Source of the DNA: Morchella semilibera
Taxonomy: Eukaryota > Ascomycota > Pezizomycetes > Pezizales > Morchellaceae
Direction of reading: 5' to 3'
NCBI GenBank assembly: GCA_009192285.1
Contig: WBVU01000010.1
Span: 1,362,111-1,426,110, forward strand
Length of the DNA: 64,000 bases
Position 1 is the stretch's first letter, and each line of letters opens with the position of its first letter. Both the position numbers and the translations under genes were made by a program. Positions 1-10,912 of this stretch are shown in pieces. The notes beneath the pieces were generated by a model, which was not told the DNA's origin, made no database searches, and saw only the letters and a list, made by a program, of their open reading frames with translations.

Positions 1-807
1 GAATCGAGTTGTCTCCAATGCGTTTCAATATCACCACCACTAGCAACAGCAAAAGCAGCAGCAGAGGGTAGCGGCTAGTAATCCTGAAAGGTAGCCACCA
101 TCACTACCATTGGATTCTGCACCACGGAATGCCCCTTGGATCAGGCTCTACTAAACGAGCAAATAGGGAAAATGAGATGTTTTTACTGGCTACCGACAGC
201 CGAGAAACAGTGCCTGCATGTAGTTTCATAACACTAGAGTACCAACGTGGGAACACGTTGGCCCAGGTACGACGACTCTGCGGTCGATCGAGCTGATAAT
301 GTGCTTAACGACATCCTTGGAATTGACTGGCGGTCGCCAATTTACTTGACCTCTAAGTAAATTCCGCGCACGAATAACGGCCACTAGGCTCCCGCAACAT
401 CATACCTACTCTAAATTAAGCATTGTCACTAATAGTGTGCACATGGTTGATAGCTAGACCGCCCCAACGATAGATCTCCCTCTTTTTAGAAATAGAACTC
501 GTCATCGGCGGCTAGCCGCTCTTTTCTATCAAATTCTACTGACCGGAGGCCTTCCTGCGTAGCAAGAACACATTGCCTGCAATATTTGTTCATATAGGAA
601 ATTGATCAGGGAGTAGGAACTCCAAGAAAAAAGAATGAAAAAACTTCGTATGTAGATCCTTCCAACGATATCCTGCCCTCAATCCTGTCCGGATAATGAA
701 AGATACTTAAGGAAACCCTTCTCACACTTATGCCCACATCTAGTAGCGGCCACACAAGATAATACCTTTTTTCACAGTCTTTACAGGCATTGTTACAAAG
801 AAATAAC
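1..807. other. Intergenic, no gene recognised
   Basis: No open frame with family resemblance is visible, and no repeat or RNA gene was recognised. The stretch lies beyond the 3' end of the minus-strand CCCH/F-box gene, so its right part probably includes that gene's 3' UTR. Confidence 0.5.
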
Positions 808-3800
808 TTAAAAATCTAATAAAATAGTCAGTCTTAAATCTTTCTCGCAGTAGCTTGATAAGAACATACAAAAGTCGAAAAATACTCGATCTTCCTTCAG
901 TTTTGGGAGTCTTTCCTCTTCTCGTGCCTGCTTGTATGCTTCCGTAAACTTGGAATGATCACATACATCCCTATCGCAATCCTTGAACGACATAGGTTCG
1001 ATACGGCAACGCTCTAAGGAATGAAAATTGGAACCTTTCCAAAAGTCTCCGCAGATACGATAAGGTTTCCAGCAAAGATATGAAATATTAGTGCAATGGT
1101 CTCTGATTGTTGTACAGAGATGCGACCTCGCAGGATACATCTCATCAGGCGTGGATTTCCCAAAGGGATCGACCCAAACAAAGTAGATAAGGCGGGTGAT
1201 CTGACTCGGGTCAGGCAGTTTTTCGATCGCGCGCGCGAGCCCTGCCAAATCATTAGTCATATACGGTCATGAATATACTTTGAAGCTCGAAAGACTACCT
1301 CCAGAAGTAACTAATTTACAATCCACAATTACCAGGGTCGTCAGGTTTTTGAGTTTCGGGGAAAGAGCTATTAAACTCCTATCAGAAAGTTCCGGGCATC
1401 GCTCCATCGTAAGCGCCTTTAAAATAATTTCATTAGTCCTCTTTAGTTGGAAGAACCTCGGAGCAATCTTGAGGGTATCGAAATTTGTTGCAACGTTCTC
1501 CTGGGAATGAAAAATCCTAAAGTTCTCCAGGTTTGGATAGTTATTCGAAAGATTGGTCCAGATATTTTGGGCCACAACACCCTTGCTCCTGTCATCCTTG
1601 ATTTGAATTTCTCTCATCATCGGAAATTTTTCGAAAACAACGTTGAACCCCATGATAGCACCATGCATATTTACCGACAATACTTGAAGTTGCGGGCAAC
1701 TCTGCATCATCCGAGTAAAGAGTTGTGCTAAATCACTGACTTTTGGCATCTCCACTATCGTATGCTTTGAAAGACGTCTGTCATGGGCCGTGTATGACGC
1801 CCCACCATGTATATTTACTTTGATGGCACGTACCATGTTACCCAATTCCTCGTCTTCGCTAATTGTTCGAACAAACCTCCTAAAGCTCTGGAGTTTGGTC
1901 AGATTGATATACTTACAGACGATCTGTTGGCCTAGATAACGCCAGTAGTGGCAGGAGCGAAGGACTGCCCCGAGGCGGCGGTATCTAGTCGTGGTAAAGC
2001 TGCTGTCAAACCTGAAGCTATTTCCGATGTGGACATTTTTCGTCTCCATCTGGTCCTCTGGCATGAGGCCGTCAGCGAGATAACTGAAAATGGTCGTCAA
2101 GACAGCTTCAGGTAATTTCCTAATGCCACCGTCTCCTCCCTTAAGGTAACATCCGGAATGGTCCCTGTCAGCTCTAACCATTACTGATCGTAGTCTGGGG
2201 GGTTTTGATGCTCCGAGGAACTCCTCAGAGAACTCTTCGGGTACCGGCTCCTCTCCTCCCAAGCTTTCACCCAAAGAAACCCCTTCCTTAAGAGTCTTCT
2301 TCCTCTCTCTCTTCTTTGAACACGGCTTTGTAGACTGAGCAGTTTCTGCCCCCATGAATTTCCCAAGAGGTACTCCTCCATTATCATCTTGATCTAGAGA
2401 ATCCCTAACGGCATGTGCTTTTCGACCCTTAATCTTTTTAGACTTTTTAGTCATATGTTTCTCGATAAACTCATCATCGGACCAATGTTTGCTAATCCCT
2501 TGGTAATCCCATGTACCCCTATCATCATTGACCTGCTTTCGCCTGGTTTTTGAGCTTACAAGACTATCTGCTTCACAAGGACCTTCATGAGGACCCTCAC
2601 AAAGCCAGCAAGTCTTTTTCTGCGGAATTGTATGAGGCCTAGCCCCAGGTCTTTCTTTTGCACCCCACGGATCGTGGGGTCTTTCTTTTGTACCCCATGG
2701 ATCGTGGGACGAGATCACCTTTCTGTTTTGTTCTACCCGCTCGGGAGAGGGAGCCGGGGCAGGAATATTCTCAGAAACATGAGCAGGAATAGAAACGGAG
2801 ACGCCTGCAGAAGTGGCGGCAGGGGCAGAAGATTTCGCCTTCGAATTTCGCCTTTTGTACCTAGAACCGCTGACTGCGGCAGAGGCGGACGGCGGTGGGG
2901 ATGGCAATTGGAATAAAGATGATGCCGGAGCTGTCAGAGACGGTTTAGGTGATGGGGGTGACAATGGAGATAAAGTTGATGCCGGCGCTGTCGGAGAAGG
3001 CTCCGGTGATGCCGGTGGTGTTAAGGAGGGCGTCGGCAGTGCCGCCGCTGGCAAAGACGGTGTCGGTGGTGCCGCCGCTGGCAAAGACGGTGTCGGTGGT
3101 GCCGCCGCTGGCAAAGACGGTGTCGGTGGTGCCGCCGCTGGCAAAGGCGGTATCGGTGGCGCCGCCGCTGGCAAAGGCGGTATCGGTGGCGCCGCCGCTG
3201 GCAAAGATGGCGTCGGTGCCAACGGCGTTGGTAGTGGCGGCGTTTGAGGCTTTTCGGCAGGCTTTGCTTCAGAAACATGGGCACTGCCCCAGATGAACTG
3301 TCTGGGCTTCTGCAAATTGGCGGCCAGAATAAGTTCGTCTTCGCTGGGTGTACGCTCCTTTTTAATTATGTAAGAAAAGGGTCACATTATAAAACGCTAC
3401 ACCAATACTTACGTGGTTTCTTGCAGGGACTCTTTTCTTGGGCAATTCCTCTCTCTCCGGTAACAAAGCACCTGTAAGTCATTAGTGATCAAACTTTAAT
3501 ATATAGGATGGAATATTACTAGCGCGGTCCGGATTCATTTCGTGATTCTTTTTCCTTTTGTTCTCATAAAATATCCTCAATGCACTCCGGTCGACATCAG
3601 GCTCGGGGGAATGACAAATAGGGAGGTCTGCTGGCTGAGCCAACTCAGGTGTGTACCTGCCCGAATGGTGAGATTCCGAGTCTGAACTATCAACTGGTTC
3701 ATGAAATATTCCCGGTTCGTGCACACCCATGTCGCTCCCAGACCGAGGCGGTCTCCTTAGCCCAAGATACACTCCATCATTAAAATTTCTTAGACTTCTA

Positions 3801-6081
3801 TATTTAATAGTTTGATTATCATCTTGTAGGTTCGAGGGCCCCGCAAAAGACTGCTTTCCTGTATACTCTGTCTGATGCTTATTATTGACCGGGGCATGAC
3901 CATCTTCAGCCTTTCGATCTGGAGGAGCTTGATCTACTAGAGCTACCATAGTATCGCCATTGGCAACTGGATAAAGAGAATTCTCATCCTGTGGGTTGTT
4001 TTCCCTCCCACTTTGGTAGTTCATCCCACCCCTTGTATTCAGATCAGAGGCCCGGTTGTGGTCTTGGAGGCTCATTATTGCCGTGTCGTTCGATGGAGGA
4101 TTACTACCGACTAATGAATACCTCAGGTTCTCAGCCACCATATCAATGGGACTCTCTGGCACGAAGTTAGGCATACCACTGTTGTTTCCAGATATTGAGT
4201 ATTGTGAATGATAGCCATAGTCAACCGGAAACCCTGTATAGCCATTTGTACTCGTGTCAGTCTCAAAAGATCCGTGGGGTCTGCCTGGGAGAGTCGTAAA
4301 ATGCTCCCGAGCCGTAGTCCCTCTACCGCCGGTATATCCTCCAGCATTTAAGAGTCCACCCCTAAACCTATTAAATATGTGGTGGTGATTATAGTTGATT
4401 TGTCCTTGCCGTGAATCAAATCCGGGCCTCATGGCTATCCGGCGCCCACGTGGATTTCCTGCTCCCCTCCCCAATGAAAATGGATGCGGAGCGCCGGGGT
4501 TGCCTGCTCCCCTCCCCAATGAAAATTGATGCGGAGCGCCGGGGTTGCCTGCCCCCCTCCCCAATGAAAATTGATGCGGAGCGCCGGGGTTGCCTGCTTC
4601 CTGGTTATTTGGAAGGCTGGGTCTACCAAGGGTCCGAAAGGACCCTCTCCCCCCCCTTCGGGACACCACATCGCGTGGAGTCGCGAAGTTTCCGCCTGCA
4701 CCCCTCATAACCTGAAGTATCTCACTCTGGATAATAGGGGCTGATCTTGATCCATTCCGGTTCGGGGGAGCAGGACCCGTTTGAGAGGCACTAACAGGAA
4801 AAATACCACCGATAGGTACTGGGTTGGCACTACTCTGTCCACTCGGCCTAAAATATTGCTGACTGCCCCCGGTATTATTTGCGCAGGATAAAGTAGTATT
4901 GCTATTGAAGTCCCGGTTTTGGTACCTTCCCCCATTTAAATTTTCCTGGAAACCGCTCTCATTGTGGCGAAATGAGTTATTCCATTTGTTGTTTTGATAG
5001 TTCGACCTAGGAGGATAATAGTTTGTTGGCTGTGGCTGTTGATCATAATTCATCACTCGTTGTTCGTGCATGACGTCATTTTGATATAAAGGAGGATGGG
5101 ATGCCTCTCTTCCCATCCCGTACGAAATCTGCCTATTAGGGCTTGGATTGAACGACGGAAGATCTGGAATAGGTCTATTGTTCATGGAGACATCCCAAGA
5201 CGATTGGCTATGGTTCACTGCCGGCGTAGCACCTCCTCCCCGCGGATTATTAACACAGTTATCTTGCCCATATTGGAGAGTTTCGCCTGAATCAAAATAT
5301 CTAGGTTCCATGGCATCAAAATTATCATAGGTGCCAGCACTTCTAGTAGCGCCTTTATCTGGCCTTCCAACCGTGATGTTGGGATCAGCAGAATGCCTAG
5401 GTGAAGGGGTATTGTAGTCCACAGGCCTTTCTGTTTCTGGTAGATCTGTTTCGCTAGCCAACAGTACACCGCCGTTCATCACTGAATTCTGCGCCTCTGA
5501 CGCGCTTTTGGCCTTGTTAGCACCTCGGCTCTCAACTCTAGCCTTTATAAATGAGGCCATGGCAGCGTCCCTTTGCTGTTTTGAAACAAGCTGCCTTCCA
5601 ATACTATCACCGCCGGCGCCCGAACTAGGCCTCGATATCTGACTCAAAGAACTTCTTGATTCTCCCACTTGAGCCTCTGTCAAGACGTTGGATGGCAGGT
5701 TGCCTAATTGTACGTGGATCAACGGACAAGCACCCATTCGAGGGCAGACACCTATGATACTTTTTAGTCATCCCCTGCGTATCCAGTTTACTATATTCCA
5801 AAAGAGCATCATCTGCGATTAATACTTTTCCTCAAGAAATGATCTCTGCACAAGGGGGGCAATTCGCCCGGTTCAATATTGTGCTTCCAGGGGCAATCTT
5901 CTCCTGAACATTTCCCTGTAAATGGTTAGCTTTTATGCGACATAAGTAGTATAAATAATGGGAATGGGATACGAAAGGGATTGAGCAAGGTATCCTTACC
6001 AAAAATCAACTGCTTGCGACACAAAGTAGAGCCATTGCTCCGCTCGAACTTTTCTTGTTCGTAATCTTCTACCTCAGTCAT
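808..6081 (-). CDS. Giant tandem CCCH zinc-finger / RGG / F-box / LRR protein (about 1651 aa)
   Basis: Six exons join in phase: 6081-6000, 5915-5826, 5751-3520, 3471-3413, 3357-1299 and 1241-808. Exons 1-3 give two CCCH fingers: C-x8-C-x4-C-x3-H around CSGEDCPWKH and C-x9-C-x5-C-x3-H around CPRMGACPLIH, each formed across an intron. Exon 3 encodes a long disordered region rich in Asn, Gln, Gly and Arg, with RGG patches and a 15-aa repeat (GNPGAPHQFSLGRGA). Exon 5 encodes a Pro/Ala 10-aa repeat tract, a short Cys/His knuckle (CWLCEGPHEGPC), an F-box (LPEAVLTTIFSYL) and LRR-like segments that run into exon 6. CCCH and RGG parts usually bind RNA; an F-box recruits SCF ubiquitin ligase, so a role in ubiquitinating an RNA-binding complex is inferred. 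The exon 3/4 intron (3519-3472) has donor GTAATA and branch/acceptor CTAATGACTTACAG. Two separate genes remain possible, but the gap would be under 170 bp. Confidence 0.72.
3031..3210 (-). repeat. In-frame 30-bp minisatellite (6 units) inside exon 5
   Basis: Six near-identical 30-bp units lie end to end, with a degenerate seventh after them. On the minus strand each encodes a 10-residue Pro/Ala block (PAAAPPTPSL and variants). The period keeps frame, so unit-number changes would only alter linker length. The other strands are also open over the repeat; those frames are shadows. Confidence 0.9.
4456..4590 (-). repeat. In-frame 45-bp minisatellite (3 units plus partial) inside exon 3
   Basis: Three 45-bp units, with a partial fourth, encode GNPGAPHQFSLGRGA-type 15-mers that run into an Arg/Gly-rich segment. 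The units differ at only a few bases, indicating recent tandem duplication. Confidence 0.9.
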
Positions 6082-7378
6082 AGTGATGGAAGTTTAGGTC
6101 TGATGATTAGTTTTCCAGATTAGCCAAGTGATTGTACGGAGTTCGGAATAGAAGGCGGAAAGCTGGAGTCGGCTTCAAATGCGGCAGAACGGCTTAACGA
6201 TGAGATATTAAGAGGATTAGGTAGGGGGTGAAATTGAGTGAGTATAGAAGCATAAGAGAGAATCGCCTGAATTTGAATTGGCGAATATGATGCGGGGGAA
6301 GGTCAAAGTGTGGGGGGGGGGGATTTTGGTGGTAAGGAGGAGGTGGTGGTGGTGGTGGTGGAAGAGGAGGGATGATGAGGGAATGAATTGCAAAGGAGCG
6401 ACGCAATGGAAATGGAAGAAGAAGATAGATCACTACGAGCAGGCAGATGCCGAGAGGAAATAAAGCAAGCAGGGAAGCATCCGTCAGGCTCTCATGGAAA
6501 CAACCGATAGTGAGTGAATTTGAAGCTATAGTATGGCAGGATGTGAGTACCGCACTAACTAGGTGCGCAGATGGAACCAGCAAAGTGAGGGCGGCTTTGC
6601 AATTTCAGGCGAGCGGGGTACAGGAAAAATGAAATGCTTGCAAGCAAAGCGTATAGGTAGGTATATCGTGTTGTAGTCCTCAGTACGACAATTTCGTGAG
6701 GTTGTGGGGGATCGGTGTGTCGGTTGCCTGAATCTTGCACGGGCCACACATAAACCGCTCTGTCTTGTTTCATCATCCTACTCACATGTATGTATGTATG
6801 TAGACTATTACGCACCGCGCGCATGCTCCCGCCGACCCCATGTTATCGCTTAATTGCATCCCATGCAATCTGCGCCTAAGCATAAAGGAGGGCTTAATAC
6901 CAATCAAATCACTCATTGATAGTAGGCCGCCTACAATCTACCGCCAAAACTCGAAAAATTGGCTATCAAACTTACTATAAACGGATACTTCTGGCGCTAA
7001 TTAATACCTTTAGCTAATCGATGTAGAGATAATCCCCGGACGGAGATAGCCAATCCTTCGAATTTGGGCAGTATACTACATACATGTACATGTAGCTATA
7101 GGTAATATATCAGTTTCTATCTACCAACAACAATTAGCCAAAGATAGAATAGTGATTTTGGTTTCAATCATGCCTTTTAGAGAGCCCATTCGTCCACTAG
7201 GTGTTTTTTTTTTTTTTTTTTTTTTGGTGTGGTTTTACTTTGCGACGGTGATTTATGATCAGACGCTGTACCATAAACATACATGTACCTAGGTACAATA
7301 CATGTACATGTGGGCATGTAAAGTGCATGTAATTGTGTACTACATACATGTATTCCCGCCGATGGTTCTTCGAGCATA

Positions 7379-7528
7379 CAGTACAAAAAGGGGGGTATAA
7401 TAGATACATGTAGTACCATAGCAATACGGTATTGTGAAAAACTTCAGGATTAAATTGGAACTTCAGCCATTATACTGTAGAAATACTGCGGTGGCATCGT
7501 ATTCTGGCAGATAAGGATACCCGCGCTG
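7379..7528. mobile_element. MITE-like element, CAGTACC family, copy A (decayed right end)
   Basis: It begins TA-CAGTACAAAAAG and its interior is closely similar to the element at 26973-27141 (shared ACCATAGCAATACGGTAT, then related A-rich sequence). The right end CTG-TA has lost most of the terminal repeat. TA on both sides suggests a Tc1/mariner-type target duplication. Confidence 0.6.
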
Positions 7529-7580
7529 TATATATACATGTATACATGTACATGTACTTAGGCAGTGAGATTCGTGAATA

Positions 7581-7751
7581 CAGTACCAAAAAGAGGGGTG
7601 GGATCACTACGGTATTCTCGTTGGTACGCTAGCATTGCGATAAGAATACGGTATTTGTACAGTACTCTTCCTCTAATGCCGATTTAATTCTGTATTTATC
7701 ACTAAATTCCGTAGTCCTATGGTAGTGATTTCACCCCATTTTTTCATACTG
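7581..7751. mobile_element. MITE-like element, CAGTACC family, copy B
   Basis: The left end CAGTACCAAAAAGAGGGGTG pairs with a right end reading CAGTATGAAAAAATGGGGTG on the other strand. Both are flanked by TA. The inverted complementarity continues inward through CACTAC/GTAGTG-type sequence. No transposase is encoded; at 171 bp it is a non-autonomous element. Confidence 0.68.
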
Positions 7752-8195
7752 TACATATACCCATGTTCTAAAACTACATGTACATGTAACTTACCCTGGC
7801 TTTTGAAATTTTGTTACTGCGTGCCCTGAAAACCTGCCTTCATTATAATTATAGTACTACAAGTATGTAGTGTGCGCAGAATAAAAGACGATGGAACCTA
7901 CATCCACTTAGAAAGTACAATCTTGTGAATCAGCTAGTGGGGTAAGTGTGGCCGTTTCCAATTCCCTGGGGCATCTCGACATACATACATGTATATGTTC
8001 TTCAAAGCACACGCACTCCCCTTCATCATCTCCCCAGATTACACGTACTCAAGTCCGAATGATAGCATGTCTGCATTCCATTTAGCAGATATTACAACTC
8101 ACAATTTGATGTACGAGTATATACATACTTTACAATCAATTACATATAGGTAAAGGATATGCCAAATGTCTGGGTGGTTGGATTGGCCAAAAATT

Positions 8196-8304
8196 CTGCT
8201 AGGGATATGGTGCCAGTACGGTACATATTTGTAATATCGGCATTTCTTACTAAATTCTGTGGTTTTATGCTGGTACGTTGTTTCATCCCCATTCTTTCGT
8301 ACTG
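8196..8304. mobile_element. Diverged partial CAGTACC-family copy
   Basis: Read on the minus strand it starts CAGTACGAAAGAATGGGG and then follows the interior of copy B (CAGAATTTAGTAAGAAATGCC). The far end could not be fixed. Confidence 0.45.
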
Positions 8305-8489
8305 CAAAACACATTTGGTGCATGTGGTCATACATGTATGCAACGAATGAAATTATGATGGAAAAAAAAAATAACACATGTATGCCCGCACAGGTGGAGC
8401 TAGGTCACCTATTGTGATTCAATGATACGCTTCAAAAATGCTTACCCTATCACCCCAGCTAGATCATAGTAAGTTGAATTTTGTCCACA

Positions 8490-9617
8490 TCAGACCATTC
8501 CTCGGCCAACATTCTCCTTCCTTTCGTCCCAAATAGTTTTCCCTGAGCAGGAGCAAACCTAGATAACATTGTTAGCAATCCACGTATGAATCGCACGACT
8601 CCTAAATACTACTTCTGTATCCAAAACATGGCTATTCATGTATTGATATCGGCGTGCGGGTATTGTTGGTAAAACCAGGAAAAGTTGATACATACCGTCT
8701 TCTCATTCTCCCACACACCAGCACTCCTTGCGATCACGCCAACAACTGTGTCTGGGTCGTTCTTGGTGAAATTCCCTTCCTCCTTGTGTCTAGAAACCAC
8801 AATACTTCTTCCAACCAACTCCCAGATCTCTACAGGCTTATCTAACAGCACGCTACCGATACCGGTCAAGCCTACTTCCACTGTTCCGAGTCGGCCTCGC
8901 GGCGGCACATTATCTTTGGCCTTGTCATCTCCCCAAATACAGCCCGTTGAGGCTGCCCCCTTTGAGATATCCCCGGTAGCCCGTACTGTGGCATGATAAG
9001 TCCCCGGTGATAACCCACGAACAGTGAGATCGAGGATTGTAAGCTTTGGTGAAACTTGAACCATACGTATGAGGCCGCGGATGGGATTTGCGACGCCCGG
9101 GGTATGTGTTTCCAGGATAGCTACGGCAGCACCTGTATCCAAGTTAACTACACTCTGTGTGTACGTACCAGAAAGAGAATATGGAAACATACTATTAGGG
9201 CTACCGCTCCCGCGCAGAATTGCATCTCTTCCAGTGTCTTGGATTGCTGTTACTATTGCTGAAGGTGCCACTTGATGAAAATCAGATTTATTCTTATTTT
9301 CACGCTGATAGACAGAAACAGCAGAGACTCGTGTTGCATACCAGTTCCCTCGACCGAAACCAATTGCTTCACAAGATCTGCATCAATATTTAAGATGCCT
9401 TTTTTTCCGACCAAGTAAGTCACTGCATAACAGAAAGATATCGGGGCTGGGAAGTTACCGGGAAGCCTTTGAAGTGATTTCGTAACATCATTAATACATG
9501 ACTCACATTCTAATGGAACTGCAAAAAGAGTCTAATTCATATCTTTTGGTTAGTTTATCGAGCTCGTGTTTATGGATACATTGGATAAGGAATTTGGACC
9601 TTGAACGGGTGGATCAT
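8490..9617 (-). CDS. CCS1: Copper chaperone for Cu/Zn superoxide dismutase (263 aa)
   Basis: Exons: 9617-9600, 9531-9459, 9398-9342, 9270-8696 and 8558-8490. CCS1 loads copper and forms the disulfide in SOD1, in the cytosol and mitochondrial intermembrane space. An N-terminal HMA domain (FAVPLECESC, with the CxxC copper motif) is followed by APSAIVTAIQDTGRDAILRG, a strong CCS family signature. Then comes the SOD-like domain (about residues 90-220), and the last exon gives the catalytic C-terminal CxC tail (VCSCSGKTIWDERK). The last intron (8695-8559, 137 nt) separates the SOD-like domain from the CxC motif. Intron 1 (9599-9532) has a good CTAAC branch but an odd donor, GTCCAA; it was chosen because it keeps frame and restores the family N-terminus. 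The gene is divergent with MRPL23 over 333 bp. Confidence 0.9.
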
Positions 9618-9950
9618 GGCTGGGGGTTCTAAAGAAATATAGTGTAGGCCTATCGATAAGAGTTAAAGTGGGGTGAGTATTATATTTTGGAATGCTTGCT
9701 TGGTAATCCTAACGTATGAAGTATGTAGGTATTGTACATGTACTTCGGGTGTAGGGGTAAGTGAGAAGACACCCTTCATGCAACCTTGGCAGAGTGGGTC
9801 TTCTCACACACCCGAAGTATGTACATGTACATGTAGTTACATGTTAGTTGGTTACATTCACGGCCCGATTTAGAATCTACATAGTTTGCCAAATCTTCAA
9901 CAATCAACCACCACGACTTCCCCTCGACAGCACGACGAACCTCATCCGCG
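9618..9950. promoter_or_regulatory. Shared divergent promoter CCS1 / MRPL23
   Basis: 333 bp separate the two start codons and must hold both promoters. The stretch contains the inverted repeat at 9734-9830 and TACATGTA palindromes. Confidence 0.55.
9734..9830. repeat. Imperfect inverted repeat in the divergent promoter
   Basis: The left arm GTACATGTACTTCGGGTGT plus a GTGAGAAGAC segment pairs with the right arm GTGTCTTCTCACACACCCGAAG-type sequence ending GTATGTACATGTAC. The arms are about 35 nt with small gaps, and the loop is about 25-30 nt. It could be a hairpin-forming mini-element or a regulatory palindrome. Confidence 0.7.
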
Positions 9951-10703
9951 ATGTCAGCCAACATTGGTAGGGTGAGCGCTCCCCTCCTAAACTCTTACCC
10001 ATTCTTTTTCTTGCGATTATATAAACTAACTGAGCCAGACTTCCCTCGCTTACAGCCGCGCATGGCACCATGTCGATATGGGCCACGATCAGCGGGCCTT
10101 CGGACGTATCGCAACACAAATTGCAATTACCTTGATGGGTAAACATAAACCTATCTACGACCCAAGTAGTCAGTCTCCCTTATTTCCTCCGGGTTAGAGT
10201 TTCAACTTGTTCTAACGCATATGCGGGGAATTACAGCGGATTGCGGGGACTATGTCGTAGCGACGGGGTGTGCATACCTCAAGACTACCGGTGACAAGCG
10301 CAAATTGAAGAAATACTATTCCCACTCGACCAGGCCTGGTTCGTTGAAGGAGATTAGTATGGATAGAATGATTGCAAAGTATGGCGGTGCTGAGGTTCTG
10401 AGAAGGGCTGTTTCGGGAATGCTACCGAAGAATCGGCTGAGGAGTGTACGGCTAGAGAGGTTAAAAGGTAAGATATTGGCCTTGTTTCTACTCTTTGTTC
10501 TCTTGCTATATGTGGCACCGGAGTTCTGCTCGCTAATACACTCTTCGACAGCTTTTGACGGATTTGGTCACCCGTACAAGAAAAACTTGGTGAAGTTTCT
10601 TGACCCTTCACATCCTGGGTATGCCTCTAAGTCCAAAACACCAGTTACAGATGCCCTCAAAAAATCATCACAACCAGAGGGGGCAACACCGGTGATCCCA
10701 TAA
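9951..10703 (+). CDS. MRPL23: Mitochondrial large-subunit ribosomal protein uL13m (176 aa)
   Basis: Exons: 9951-9971, 10039-10165, 10237-10467 and 10552-10703. It is a structural protein of the mitochondrial 54S subunit, homologous to bacterial L13. Joined exons read MSANIGRTSLAYSRAWHHVD, then LMGKHKPIYDPTDCGDYVV and GMLPKNRLR, all L13 hallmarks. The first acceptor (CAG at 10036-10038) was preferred to a later CTTACAG because it preserves the conserved LAYSRAWHH. Intron 3 (10468-10551) would otherwise add a hydrophobic stretch absent from L13. The C-terminal tail rich in Lys, Ser and Thr is typical of fungal versions. It converges on the uricase gene, 209 bp apart. Confidence 0.92.
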
Positions 10704-10912
10704 AGCCCTTGTTAAATAGAGGCTGTATATATAAAATCAAAATACCTCTGCTAATTTATGAAAAGGCGCAACATCCAACTTAAAATACAGCAAGTAAATT
10801 CATGGCATTACACTCCGAATAAAAATAACTTGCGAATCATTTCCGTACCGTGTAGAAATAAAATACAGCGCTTATCACAGCCCTCCAGAGAAATACACCT
10901 ATAAAAATGAAT

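Larger units (their letters stand above)
6082..8489. other. Intergenic: simple repeats, TACATGTA motifs, MITE-like copies
   Basis: This is the upstream region of the CCCH/F-box gene and the downstream region of CCS1. It holds an 11-G run near 6312, a GTG/GGT microsatellite near 6340-6360, a long T run near 7203-7226, many TACATGTA palindromes (7081, 7280 and others) and at least two, probably three, copies of a CAGTACC-ended inverted-repeat family. No gene is supported. Confidence 0.6.

Noticed and set aside
3031-3210. Possible CRISPR array (regular 30-bp repeats)
   Set aside because: The units are contiguous without unique spacers and lie inside a eukaryotic coding exon; this is a minisatellite.
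2813-3296. Plus-strand Ala/Gly/Val-rich open frames over the 30-bp repeat
   Set aside because: Periodic, low-complexity shadows of the minus-strand Pro/Ala repeat; the minus frame continues into an F-box and LRRs.
4411-4710. Open frames on both strands over the 45-bp repeat
   Set aside because: Repeat-driven shadows; only one minus frame is continuous with the flanking exon.
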